From Aldehydirespirator sp965220485 (GTDB lineage: Bacteria; Actinomycetota; Acidimicrobiia; Acidimicrobiales; Aldehydirespiratoraceae): a stretch of 64,000 bases of DNA. Where the stretch lies: positions 3,658,001 through 3,722,000 of the forward strand of contig OZ244832.1 of NCBI GenBank assembly GCA_965220485.1, written 5' to 3'. Below the pieces are notes generated by a model. It searched no databases. It was given only the letters and a program-made list of their open reading frames with translations, and had not been told where the DNA came from. This document shows positions 25,285 through 34,603 of this stretch, piece by piece. The position numbers and the translations under genes are program-made. The first letter of the stretch is position 1. The number at the start of each line of letters is the position of its first letter.

Positions 25285-25598
25285 CCGGTTCTCCGAAGGG
25301 ACCCGGCTCCGAAGCTGCGCAACGCCCGGTAGCCGACGCGCTCACACAAGACATCGACAGCCTCGGGACGCTGCGCTCGCAGACCCTCCACCGCGACACG
25401 GGTAGTATCGGCAACGGCCCAGTCCCCGGTCTCAATGTCGATGGCGACGTACTCTCCAAAGTGGTCGGCCTCGACCTGCGGCAGGATGTCCCGCTCATAT
25501 ATCTCCTTGCCCAGGCGAATCGCTTCTTCGCGTGGGCGGCGTGGGGGTATGGCGGTTTCTCTTCCTTGGGCGGCCGCTGTACTCTCTGCGTCCCTCAT
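25281..25598 (-). CDS. Small partner protein of the aspartic protease, cassette A
   Basis: A 105-aa protein; the ATG at 25598 is chosen because AGGGGG lies 5 nt before it (an ATG at 25613 is in frame too). The conserved core shared with 34334-34603 is EIYERDILPQVEADHFGEYV, AIDIETGDWAVAD, and VGYRALRSFGAGSLRRTG. It has an acidic middle and a basic C-terminus. No known domain name is recognised. Conservation of this gene immediately upstream of the protease with a 4-nt overlap in both cassettes suggests that the products act together, perhaps as inhibitor, antitoxin or substrate. Confidence 0.8.
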   Translation of the reverse strand: MRDAESTAAAQGRETAIPPRRPREEAIRLGKEIYERDILPQVEADHFGEYVAIDIETGDWAVADTTRVAVEGLRAQRPEAVDVLCERVGYRALRSFGAGSLRRTG

Positions 25599-25613
25599 GC
25601 GTCCCCCTTTCAT

Positions 25614-26174
25614 AGGCGTGCCTCTACGCCCACCATTCTACCACTCTGCGGGAGTGTGAGACAAAGAAGTAGGGCCGCACACAGGGGCGGACAGCGGACC
25701 AACTCATGACTTATGCTATGGGCCTACAGGGACTCACAGGCTCCCCAGCCACATCTCGAAGATGGTACTGCCTACCGGCCAATCAGGCCCACCGTCGTGC
25801 ACGGCAGACCCGCGCGTCTGCACGCCTGATCCCTTGGCTGCGGCAGTGTCGCCGTCAGGCCTGCGGTGCCGGGTTGACGTCGTTGGACCACCGGCTCGGG
25901 CCAGCCGTGTGCGGAAGGTCGGCCGTCGAAGCCTCCCGCGAGTGGTCAACCGTCGTGTTGCGGGCTTTCTTGTTGCTCGGAAACGGGGGGCATCCCCCGA
26001 TTTCTGGGATCGGACGGGCGCGGGCTGCCCGACACGGGGGCCGGAGCGGCCCGGACTCGTGCACCGGCGGCGCGACAGCACCGTAGGGCTCGCCCGCCCC
26101 GACGCCTCTGCGACGCCGGGACGTTCTACATGTTCAGCCGGGAGGGGGCACAGCAGTCCGCGGCCTCTTGCTGG
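25614..26174. other. Stretch without a supportable gene
   Basis: About 560 nt between the protease cassette and the giant minus-strand gene. Open frames on both strands are Arg- and Gly-rich and do not resemble any family. No tRNA-like fold, promoter or repeat stands out. It may be decayed sequence. Confidence 0.5.
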
Positions 26175-29100
26175 TTACTGGACGGTTGCGGTGTCCTCCC
26201 CGATGGGCAGGCCGGTGGTTGCGCTGGTTCCCCCGCATCTGATGCGGACGGGTACTTGGTCCCCGGCTCTAAACAGCGTGGCGGTGGAAGAGGTGTAGGC
26301 GTATGTCCACGGAGCCGGGTCCTCATCGGAGCTGGTTGCAGTAACCCAATTGCCGCTGTCAGGTATCTGCCAATAGACCTTGTAACCTCCGGGGCATACG
26401 CCGTAGTGGAGGCTGCCATCGCCGAGAGGGTAGGCGGCGTCGGTCCAGCTGATGTCAGTCCTGGTGCTGCTGGCCTCGATGGTTACCCTGGCCCTGACGA
26501 TGCCGCGGTCCATGGTGGCCGGGAAGGCGTAGGACGCCACCTCGCTGCCGTCGTCGAACACCGCCCAGACGCGGTACAGCACCAGAGAGGAGGCCGGCAC
26601 GGTCGTGTCGTTCCAGGTCAATACGTCGGAGGCAACCGATGGCCGGTCGTCGCCTCTCAGGTCGGCGTGGGTGAGCACGGTCGCGCCGCCTGGCGCGGAG
26701 CGATCTATCCTGTAGCCGGTCAGGCCCTGGGTGTCGCTGCCAACGGCCCATTTCAGGACCACCGAGTCCTCGTCGGCGTCATAGATTGCGGACGTAACGC
26801 TGGGTTGCTGCTGGCTGGTGGAGGCGAGCGGTTCGTCACCGTCCTCGATGGTGACTATCGCCCCCTGCGTGGTCGCCGTCGACGCGGAGGATGCCGCTGT
26901 CGACACGGATATGATGAGTTGTTCGTTGCTTTCCTGGGTATTGTCGTCCACGATCCTGAATCGCGCCACGTCCTTGATGGCCTCGAAGAAACCGCTGTCA
27001 TAGTAGCCAAAGAAATCGTCAGGGTTGAACGTTACCGTAGTAGTGGTGAACGGAAGGTAGTCGGTCCCTTCGTGTGCCGTATCCGGGGAGGATTGCACAG
27101 TCAACGTCAAAGACTTTTGCGGTCTTTTGTAGGAGTCCGTCCTGACCCTGACGGCTACGATGACCCCTCCCTGAGGCTCGTAGACCGTCTCGGTGACCAA
27201 CACTTTGGCCTGCAGGGTGATGGCCGACGGCGCGGCGCCCGTCGCGGCCCGGGTGACGGTCACCGTGTAGGTCCGGGTGGTCACGCCGTCCGCGGCGGTC
27301 ACCTTCACTGTGATCGTGTTGCTGCCTACGTTCAGACCCACCTGGTATCCAGTGGCGCTCGCGTCCGCGTCGGTCGGGGTGATGACGACCGTGGCGGCGC
27401 CCTGGTTCTTCGTCGCCGTGACCGTGGTGGACGACACGCTGTTGGCGACGGAGGCGGTGTAGCTGATGGTGTCGCCGTCGAAGGCGGGCGACAGCGTGAC
27501 GCCGCTCAGACTCAGCCCGCTCAGGCTGGCGTCGCTGGACGCCGTGGGCGCGTCGTTGGCGCTGATGGTCACCGCCACCGTTGACGGGGAGGCCAGGGTG
27601 ACCTTGGGCGCGCCGCTCTTGGTCAGCGCCACGTTGAAGGTCTCGGCGCTCTCCTGGGTGGTGTCGTCCTTGACGGTCACCGTTCCGGTGTACACCGCCT
27701 GCCAGCGTTGGCTCCCGCCGACGGTGACGACGCTGAACCCGGCGGCGTCCAGGGTGTAGGACGGGCTGAAGGCGTCGTAGTCGCTGCCGGAGGTCGCCGT
27801 GCCGCCCCCGGCGGTGGCGGTCACCGTCCCGCCCGGCCCGTGGGGCTGCTGGTCCGCGTTGGTGGTCACGGTGACGGTCACCGAGACCGTGCCCGGCTCG
27901 CCCACCGTGGTCGGGCTGACCGCCAGCGCCGCCGTCGCCGCCGGGAAGTCGTCGTCTTGCACCAGCGTCGAGGCGGTGGCGACGCTCAGGGTGTAGCCGA
28001 CGCTGGGCGCCGCGGTGACGCTGACCGTGGAGTGCTCCTCCCAGTCGCTGTCGTCGGCGCCGGTGGCCACCGTCAGCGTCGTCTCGGTGGCGTTGGCGGC
28101 GATGGTCACCGTCCTGTCGCCCTTGGAGGCGGCGGGAACCAGGTCCCCGCTCTCGGCGACGTTCACCGTCACCGTCAGCGCGTCCCCGGCGGCGGGCGTG
28201 CGGGTCACCGTGAACGTCAGGGAGTCGCCCTCCCCGGCCGTGGCCGCCGCCGCGGCGACGCTCACCTGCGGCTTCGCCCTGGTGAGCGTCAGCGTGTAGG
28301 TCTGGCTGAGGCTGCCCTTGGCCACCTTGACCTTGATGGTGTTCTCGCCCACCGCCAGGTCGAACTGGTCGCCGGCGGTATCGGAGTCAACGTCTCTGAG
28401 CGCGTTGCCCGCCCCGTCCTCGAAGGAGACGGTCGCGTCGGCGTCCGCCGTGGCGGTGACGGTGATGCGGTTGTTGCCGTAGGCCACGTCGGGGACGGTG
28501 TACTCCAGGGTGCCGCTGGCGAAGGGCGGGGTCAGCGTCCCCGGACTGACGCTCAGCCCGGTCAGCGTGGGGAGCGCGTCGCTGGCCCGGATGGTGACCG
28601 CCACCGTTGACGGGGAGGCCAGGGTGACCTTGGGCGCGCCGCTCTTGGTCAGCGCCACGTTGAAGGTCTCGGCGGCCTCGGTGGCCGCGTCGTCCCGGAC
28701 CGCCACCGTTCCGGTGTACACCCGCTGCCAGCGTTGGCTCCCGCCGACGGTCACCGCGCTGAACCCGGAGTGGTCCAGGGCATAGGACGGGCTGAAGGCG
28801 TCGTAGTCGCTGCCGGAGGTCGCCGTGCCGCCCCCGGCGGTGGCGGTCACCGTCCCGCCCGGGCCGTGGGGCTGCTGGTCCGCGTTGGTGGTCACGGTGA
28901 CGGTCACCGAGACCGTGCCCGGCTCGCCCACCGTGGTCGGGCTGACCGCCAGCGCCGCCGTCGCCGCCGGGAAGTCGTCGTCCTCCACCAGCGTCGAGGC
29001 GGTGGCGGCGCTCAGGGTGTAGCCGGTGCTGGGCGGCGCCGTGACGCTGACCGTGGAGTGCTCCTCCCAGTCGCTGTCGTCGGCGCCGGTGGCCACCGTC

Positions 29101-32100
29101 AGCGTCGTCTCGGTGGCGTTGGCGGCGATGGTCACCGTCCTGTCGCCCTCGGAGTCGGCGGGAACCAGGTCCCCGCTCTCGGAGACGTTCACCGTCAACG
29201 TCAGCGCGTCCCCGGCGACGGGGGTGCGGGTCACCGTGAACGTCAGGGAGTCGCCCTCCCCGGCCGTGGCCGCCGCCGCGGCGACGCTCACCTGCGGCTT
29301 CGCCCGGGTGAGCGTCAGGGTGTAGGTCCGGCTGAGGCTGCCCCTGGTCACCTTGACCTCGATGGTGTTCTCGCCCACCGCCAGGTCGAACTGGTCGCCG
29401 GCGGTATCGGAGTCAACGTCGCTGAGCGCGTTGCCCGCCCCGTCCTCGAAGGCGACGGTCACGTCGGCGCCCGCCGTGGCGGTGACGGTGATGCGGTTGT
29501 TGCCGTAGGCCACGCCGGGGACGGTGTACTCCAGGGTGCCGCCGGCGAAGGGCGGGGTCAGCGTGCCCGCGCCCACCGTCAGCCCGCTCAGGGTGGGGAG
29601 CGCGTCGCTGGCCCGGATGGTCACCGCCACCGTTGACGGGGAGGCCAGGGTGACCTTGGGCGCGCCGCTCTTGGTCAGCGCCACGTTGAAGGTCTCGGCG
29701 GCCTCGGTGGCCGCGTCGTCCCGGACCATCACCGTTCCGGTGTACACCCGCTGCCAGCGTTGGCTCCCGCCGACGGTCACCGCGCTGAACCCGGAGTGGT
29801 CCAGGGCATAGGACGGGCTGAAGGCGTCGTAGTCGCTGCCGGAGGTCGCCGTTCCGCCCCCGGCGGTGGCGGTCACCGTCCCGCCCGGGCCGTGGGGCTG
29901 CTGGTCCGCGTTGGTGGTCACGGTGACGGTCACCGAGACCGTGCCCGGCTCGCCCACCGTGGTCGGGCTGACCGTCAGCGCCGCCTTCGCCGCCGGGAAG
30001 TCGTCGTCCTCCACCAGCGTCGAGGCGGTGGCGACGCCCAGCGTGTAGCCCTCGACGGGCGTCGCCGTCACGCTGACCGTGGAGTGCTCCTCCCATTCGC
30101 TGTCGTCGGTCTCGGTCGCCACCGTCAGGGTCGTCTCGGTGGCGTCGGCGGGGATGGTCACCGTCCTGTCGCCCTCCTCGGCGACGCTAACCAGGTCCCC
30201 GCTCTCGGAGACGTTCACCGTCAGCGTCAGCGCGTCCCCGGCGGCGGGCGCGCGGGTCACGGTGAACGTCAGCAAGTCGCCCTCCCCGGCCGTGGCCGCC
30301 GCCGCGCCGATGCTGACCGCGGGCGCGGCTCGCGTGAGCGTCAGCGTGTAGGTCTGGCTGGCGCTGCCCCTGGTCAGCTTGACCTTGATGGTGTTCTCGC
30401 CCACCACCAGGTCGAACTGGTCGCCGGCGGTATCGGAGTCAACGTCTCTGAGCGCGTTGCCCGCCCCGTCCTCGAAGGAGACGGTCACGTCGGCGCCCGC
30501 CGTGGCGGTGACGGTGATGCGGTTGTTGCCGTAGGCCACGCCGGGGACGGTGTACGCCAGCGTGCCGCTGGCGAAGCCCGGGGTCAGCGTGCCCGCGCTC
30601 ACCGTCAGCCCGCTCAGCGCCGGCGGCAGCGCGTAGGCATAGAGCTTTTCGTCGGAGGTGTCGGCCACCCAGATGGTGGAGCCGTTGGACCAGACGCCCC
30701 GGGAATGCTCGTTGGCGCTGTTCAGGGCGATGTCCTGGCCGGCCTGGCGCGCCCCGCCGGCCAGGGCATAGGCGTAGAGCTTGTGGTCGCGGAAGTCGAC
30801 CACCCAGACGGTGGAGCCGTTGGACCAGACGCCATAGGGTCTGCTGTTGTCGCTGTGCAGGTCGAACTCCCTGTTGGCCTGGCGCGCCCCGTCGGCCAGG
30901 GCATAGGCGTAGAGCTTGTCGTCACCGAAGTCGACCACCCAGACGGTGGAGCCGTTGGACCAGATGCCCGCGGGTACGCTGTTGTCGCTGTTCAGGGCGA
31001 TATCCTTGCTGGCCTGGCGCGCGCCGTCGGCCAGGGCGTAGGCGTAGAGCTTGCGGTCATCGATGTCGACCACCCAGACGGTGGAGCCGTTGGACCAGAT
31101 GCCCTGGGCTGTGCTGTGGTCGCTATGCAGGTCGAACTCCCTGTTGGCCTGGCGCGCCCCGTCGGCTAGGGCGTAGGCGTAGAGCTTATCATCGCCGGGG
31201 TCGACCACCCAGACCGTCGTGCCGTCCGACCAGATGCCCCGGAGAGAGTCGTTCTCGGAGGGGAGGGTGATGTCGACGGGCGTGGCGAACGCCGCGGGCT
31301 CGGTGACCCGCGTGACCGTCACCGTGTAGGTCCGGGTGGTCGTGCTGTCCGTGGCGGTCACCGTCACAGTGACGGTGTTGCTGCCCACGTTCAGGCTCAC
31401 CTGGTGCCCCTCCGCGTTGGCGTCGGCGTCGGCGTCGGCCGGGGTGATCACGACCGTGGCGGCGGCATCGTTCTGCGTCGCCGTCACCGTGGTCGACGTC
31501 ACGCCGATGGCGACGGAGGCGGTGTAGCCGATGGTGCCGCTGGCGAAGGCCGGCGTCAGCGTGCCGGCGCTCAGACTCAGCGCGCTCAGGGTGGCGTCGC
31601 TGGACGTCGCGGCCCGGGTGACCCTCAGGGTGTAGGTCTGGGTGGCGTCGCCCTTGGTCACCGTGACCTTGATGGTGTTCTCGCCCACCTCCAGGTCGAA
31701 CTGGTCGCCGGCGGTGCCGGCGTCGGCGTCGCTGAGCGTGTTGCCGGAGCCGTCCTCGAAGGCGACGGTCGCGCCGGTCTCCGGGGTTGCGGTGACGGTG
31801 ATGCGGCTGTCGGCGTTGGGGACGTCGGCGACGGTGTACTCCAGGGTGCCGCGGGCGAAGACCGGCGTCAGCGTGCCGGGGCTCACCGACAAGTCGCTCA
31901 ACGCCGCGTCAGCCCCCGGCAACGGATGATGAAAGAGCTTCCGGTTGACGGTATTCCCCACCCACATGGTCGTTCCATCGGACCATGCGCCCCAATTGTT
32001 TGAGGCAATGCGCAGGCTCAAGTCCAGGCCGGCGTTGCGGCTCCCGCCGCTGATCGTATAGGCGCGGACTTTGTCTTGACCCTGAATTACCACCCACATG

Positions 32101-33497
32101 GTCGTGCCGTCCGACCAGATTCCAGCGGGCGAACCGGCGCCGGAGCTCGTCACGCTGAATTCCTTCGCTTTGTCGCGGCTACCGTTGGACAGCGTGTAGG
32201 CGTAGAGCTTATCGTCGGTATCGTCCGCCACCCAGATGGTCGTGCCGTCCGACCAGACGCCTGAGGCTCTACCATTGTCATCCGCTGCAAGTGTTCCGCC
32301 GGAGGGCTTGCTCGCCAGGCCGAACTCCTTGCCCGAGTCGCGGGCACCGCCGGACAGCGTGTAGGCGTAGAGCTTGTCGTCGGTATCGTCCGCCACCCAG
32401 ATGGTCGTGCCGTCCGACCAAACATCCTCAGCATGACGGTTGGCGCCGTCCAGCGTGATGTCCTTGCCCGAGTCGCGGGCGCCGCTGGACAGCGTGTAGG
32501 CGTAGAGCTTGTGGCGTTGGCTATCCACCACCCAGACCGTCGTGCCGTCGGACCACACGCCCTTGGGAGCCGAGTTCTGGGAGTCGAGGGTGATGTCGAC
32601 GGGCGTGGCCTGCTGTTGCACCGAATCCGGCGGGTCGTCCTCCTCTTCTTGCGGCTCCGCCACGCTGAAGCCCGCCCTCGCCGAGGCCAGCTCCACGCCG
32701 TCGGGCGAGGAGATGCTCGCTTCGAGGGTGTAGCCGCCCGCGGGACAGTCGGCGGATACGGTCCCGGTGCGGGTCTCGGGGTCCTGGTCCACCTGGTACA
32801 TGTAGCGGTCCACGCCCAGGCCGTCGCCCTCGCAGGCGCCGGCGTCAACCACGTCGGCGCGGAAGACGTAGTCGGTGGTGCCGGTGTCCCAGTCGGACTG
32901 CAAGCCGATGAATCCCATGGTGACCGCGATGGCGGTCCCCTGCTCCACGGAACTGGACGGGAAGAGGGCAATCGCCACCAGCGGCGCGGGTTCCGGCGTC
33001 GGCTCAGGCGTGGGCTCAGGTGTGGGTTCCGGCGCCGGGGCCGTCACGGTGAAGCTCGCCCTTGCCGACGCGATCCGGGTCCCGTCGGCAGCTTTGAGGA
33101 CGGCCTCAACGGTGTAGTCGCCGGCCGGGCAGCCGGCGGAGACGGTCCCGGAGCGGACTTCCGGATCCTCGTCCATCTGCCACATGTAGCGGTCCACGCC
33201 CAGGCCGTAGCCCCCGGCCCGGTCCTCGCACCCGTTGACGTCCCCGTCCTCCGAGTCCACCACGTCGGCCCGGAAGGCGTAGTCCTTGGTTGCGGTGTCG
33301 GAGTCGGACTCCAGGCCGCCGAAGCTCATGGTGACGGCGATGGCCGCGCCCTCCTCCACGGAGGCCGAGGAGAGGCTGACCGCCACCGACGGCGACGCCT
33401 GGGCGTGGGCCGCGTAGGGCAGCGGCACGCCGCAGAGAACGACGAGCACGAACGCTCCCAGCGAGGCAAGCACCGCGAGGGACAGCCGGCGTTTCAC
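26175..33497 (-). CDS. 2440-aa secreted multidomain protein (propeller, cadherin-like and Calx-beta repeats)
   Basis: Signal peptide (MKRRLSLAVLASLGAFVLVV..., cleavage near HAQA, residue 34), then two VDRYM-type Ig-like domains with a TPEPTPEP linker. Next come about five propeller-type repeats (WSDGTTIWVADDTDDKLYAY) and two cadherin-like beta-sandwich domains. A second propeller set follows (WSNGSTVWVVDFGDDKLYAY). Then come three near-identical 342-aa units, each of a cadherin-like domain, a Calx-beta domain (AATAGEGDSLTFTVTR) and a third sandwich (TVGEPGTVSVTVTVTT). The end has another cadherin-like domain, a Calx-beta and FN3-like domains. It has no anchor, so it is probably secreted. Several signature elements match the two giant plus-strand proteins. 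Likely adhesion or matrix role; ligand unknown. Confidence 0.9.
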   Translation of the reverse strand: MKRRLSLAVLASLGAFVLVVLCGVPLPYAAHAQASPSVAVSLSSASVEEGAAIAVTMSFGGLESDSDTATKDYAFRADVVDSEDGDVNGCEDRAGGYGLGVDRYMWQMDEDPEVRSGTVSAGCPAGDYTVEAVLKAADGTRIASARASFTVTAPAPEPTPEPTPEPTPEPAPLVAIALFPSSSVEQGTAIAVTMGFIGLQSDWDTGTTDYVFRADVVDAGACEGDGLGVDRYMYQVDQDPETRTGTVSADCPAGGYTLEASISSPDGVELASARAGFSVAEPQEEEDDPPDSVQQQATPVDITLDSQNSAPKGVWSDGTTVWVVDSQRHKLYAYTLSSGARDSGKDITLDGANRHAEDVWSDGTTIWVADDTDDKLYAYTLSGGARDSGKEFGLASKPSGGTLAADDNGRASGVWSDGTTIWVADDTDDKLYAYTLSNGSRDKAKEFSVTSSGAGSPAGIWSDGTTMWVVIQGQDKVRAYTISGGSRNAGLDLSLRIASNNWGAWSDGTTMWVGNTVNRKLFHHPLPGADAALSDLSVSPGTLTPVFARGTLEYTVADVPNADSRITVTATPETGATVAFEDGSGNTLSDADAGTAGDQFDLEVGENTIKVTVTKGDATQTYTLRVTRAATSSDATLSALSLSAGTLTPAFASGTIGYTASVAIGVTSTTVTATQNDAAATVVITPADADADANAEGHQVSLNVGSNTVTVTVTATDSTTTRTYTVTVTRVTEPAAFATPVDITLPSENDSLRGIWSDGTTVWVVDPGDDKLYAYALADGARQANREFDLHSDHSTAQGIWSNGSTVWVVDIDDRKLYAYALADGARQASKDIALNSDNSVPAGIWSNGSTVWVVDFGDDKLYAYALADGARQANREFDLHSDNSRPYGVWSNGSTVWVVDFRDHKLYAYALAGGARQAGQDIALNSANEHSRGVWSNGSTIWVADTSDEKLYAYALPPALSGLTVSAGTLTPGFASGTLAYTVPGVAYGNNRITVTATAGADVTVSFEDGAGNALRDVDSDTAGDQFDLVVGENTIKVKLTRGSASQTYTLTLTRAAPAVSIGAAAATAGEGDLLTFTVTRAPAAGDALTLTVNVSESGDLVSVAEEGDRTVTIPADATETTLTVATETDDSEWEEHSTVSVTATPVEGYTLGVATASTLVEDDDFPAAKAALTVSPTTVGEPGTVSVTVTVTTNADQQPHGPGGTVTATAGGGTATSGSDYDAFSPSYALDHSGFSAVTVGGSQRWQRVYTGTVMVRDDAATEAAETFNVALTKSGAPKVTLASPSTVAVTIRASDALPTLSGLTVGAGTLTPPFAGGTLEYTVPGVAYGNNRITVTATAGADVTVAFEDGAGNALSDVDSDTAGDQFDLAVGENTIEVKVTRGSLSRTYTLTLTRAKPQVSVAAAAATAGEGDSLTFTVTRTPVAGDALTLTVNVSESGDLVPADSEGDRTVTIAANATETTLTVATGADDSDWEEHSTVSVTAPPSTGYTLSAATASTLVEDDDFPAATAALAVSPTTVGEPGTVSVTVTVTTNADQQPHGPGGTVTATAGGGTATSGSDYDAFSPSYALDHSGFSAVTVGGSQRWQRVYTGTVAVRDDAATEAAETFNVALTKSGAPKVTLASPSTVAVTIRASDALPTLTGLSVSPGTLTPPFASGTLEYTVPDVAYGNNRITVTATADADATVSFEDGAGNALRDVDSDTAGDQFDLAVGENTIKVKVAKGSLSQTYTLTLTRAKPQVSVAAAAATAGEGDSLTFTVTRTPAAGDALTVTVNVAESGDLVPAASKGDRTVTIAANATETTLTVATGADDSDWEEHSTVSVTAAPSVGYTLSVATASTLVQDDDFPAATAALAVSPTTVGEPGTVSVTVTVTTNADQQPHGPGGTVTATAGGGTATSGSDYDAFSPSYTLDAAGFSVVTVGGSQRWQAVYTGTVTVKDDTTQESAETFNVALTKSGAPKVTLASPSTVAVTISANDAPTASSDASLSGLSLSGVTLSPAFDGDTISYTASVANSVSSTTVTATKNQGAATVVITPTDADASATGYQVGLNVGSNTITVKVTAADGVTTRTYTVTVTRAATGAAPSAITLQAKVLVTETVYEPQGGVIVAVRVRTDSYKRPQKSLTLTVQSSPDTAHEGTDYLPFTTTTVTFNPDDFFGYYDSGFFEAIKDVARFRIVDDNTQESNEQLIISVSTAASSASTATTQGAIVTIEDGDEPLASTSQQQPSVTSAIYDADEDSVVLKWAVGSDTQGLTGYRIDRSAPGGATVLTHADLRGDDRPSVASDVLTWNDTTVPASSLVLYRVWAVFDDGSEVASYAFPATMDRGIVRARVTIEASSTRTDISWTDAAYPLGDGSLHYGVCPGGYKVYWQIPDSGNWVTATSSDEDPAPWTYAYTSSTATLFRAGDQVPVRIRCGGTSATTGLPIGEDTATVQ
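27571..30600 (-). repeat. Three tandem 1026-bp units inside the 2440-aa gene
   Basis: The same landmark (ACCGCCACCGTTGACGGGGA) recurs at 27571, 28597 and 29623, exactly 1026 bp apart each time, and long stretches between are almost identical. Each unit encodes 342 aa. The third ends near 30600, where the propeller repeats begin. The high identity points to recent amplification or continuing gene conversion. Confidence 0.93.
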
Positions 33498-33681
33498 GAT
33501 GACGGCCCCACCCTCGGCAGCGGCAAAGCCCGGATGGCCCGTCGCGACGCTGCCCCAAAGGCGAGCAGAGACCTCCGGGCCCGCGCACGGGCGCGCAGAA
33601 GCAGCCGCTCAGCGCAGCCGGCGACGCGGGAGAGCCAGGAGGTCCGACAGAAGGAGCCCCACGGGGGTGGTGTGGGGCTAT

Positions 33682-33788
33682 CTAGGAGACTGCTGAGTAA
33701 GTCACAAATTGCTAGTTTCGTGATCATAAAACCCCAGGTCAGAGGCTTGTGGGTTGGCCGAAATCGGCATTACTCAGCAGTCTCCTAG
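33682..33788. mobile_element. CTAG-bounded 107-bp element, diverged subtype
   Basis: Exactly 107 bp, bounded by CTAG, with 19-bp perfect terminal inverted repeats (CTAGGAGACTGCTGAGTAA / TTACTCAGCAGTCTCCTAG) different from those of the other copies. When aligned without gaps to the copy at 3467, positions 47-60 (AAAACCCCAGGTCA) are identical. Its right CTAG is the left CTAG of the next element, so the two sit in tandem sharing one target site. Confidence 0.78.
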
Positions 33789-33891
33789 GTGGCTGGTGTT
33801 AAATGGCAATTTGCCACAATTCGCAAGTCGCTGACCTGGGGTTTTGTGACCGCAAAACCTCCATTTCGGGAGTTTGGCACCAGCCACCTAG
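33785..33891 (-). mobile_element. CTAG-bounded 107-bp miniature element, copy 2
   Basis: Reverse-complement copy of the element at 3467-3573 with only a few substitutions, bounded by CTAG. It directly follows the diverged element and shares its CTAG. It lies between the start of the 2440-aa gene and the second protease cassette; the flanking 33498-33681 and 33892-34050 show no gene. Confidence 0.8.
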
Positions 33892-34124
33892 GCGACGATG
33901 TTCGTCCGCCGGGGGGAGATTGCGTTCGCGGAGGCGCGCCCTCACGACGGCGGACACCGCCGGCGCGCCTGTGGACGCTGGTGCACTCTGCCGTCTGTCG
34001 GAATGCAACCAAATCCCTCTCCATCCATGCGAGGAGCACAGTGAACCTACCTTTGCCACCGCAACAATATCTGACAATCCGGCCTGATTGTCAATGTGAT
34101 CGGCCCTGACTTGCCTACAGGATC

Positions 34125-34276
34125 ACCTATAGCCGGTGTCCACCACGGCCTCGATGTCCCGGGTCTGCCCCTCCGGTCCCGGTAGGTGAAGGGCGACCAC
34201 CGCTTCACGGGCGGCATTAACAACCCCCTCGATCACCCGCTCTCCGAAGGGGCCCGGCTCCGAAGCTGGTTGGACG
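34125..34276 (-). pseudogene. Remnant of a third protease cassette
   Basis: On the minus strand this reads as the end of the small partner gene and then VIEGVVNAAREAVVALHLPG and DIEAVVDTGY, which is the start of the aspartic protease. It breaks off right after the catalytic DTG at the border of the 72-bp shared repeat. It is closer to cassette A (24913-25598) than to cassette B, and it sits head-to-head with cassette B. Confidence 0.8.
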
Positions 34277-34333
34277 GGCTTGCGGAGGGGCGCTACCTTC
34301 TGCGTGCGGAGTCAGAGTCAGGAGGACATCGCG

Positions 34334-34603
34334 ATGCCCACCCGCCGCCCCGCCGAAGAGACGGCCCGCCTCGGCGACGCGATCTACGAGCGGGACATCC
34401 GGCCTCAGGTCGAGGCAACTCGTCACGGAGAGATCGTCGCCATCGACGTGGACAGCGGAAGCTGGGCTATCGCCGACAGCGAGCTTGCCGCGGCGAAGCG
34501 CCTTCGGGCGCAGCGGCCGGACGCGATCGATGTCTGGCTGCTGCGCGTCGGCTACCGGGCGATCGCCGGCATCGGCGGCGGGTCCCCTCGGAGAACCGGG
34601 TGA
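34334..34603 (+). CDS. Small partner protein of the aspartic protease, cassette B
   Basis: An 89-aa protein homologous to the gene at 25281-25598: AIYERDIRPQVEATRHGEIV, AIDVDSGSWAIAD, and RVGYRAIAGIGGGSPRRTG. ATG 34334 has a strong AGGAGG 8 nt upstream, which fixes the start; the frame is open earlier. The stop overlaps the protease GTG (GTGA). The longer, divergent N-terminus of cassette A is absent here, so the conserved unit begins near TRRPAEETARLG. No named domain is recognised. Confidence 0.85.
   Translation: MPTRRPAEETARLGDAIYERDIRPQVEATRHGEIVAIDVDSGSWAIADSELAAAKRLRAQRPDAIDVWLLRVGYRAIAGIGGGSPRRTG

Noticed and set aside
27708..31169. Long plus-strand open frames (300-470 codons) opposite the 2440-aa gene
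   Set aside because: They are Arg/Gly/His-rich antisense shadows of a GC-rich gene whose minus-strand product has clear domains and a signal peptide.
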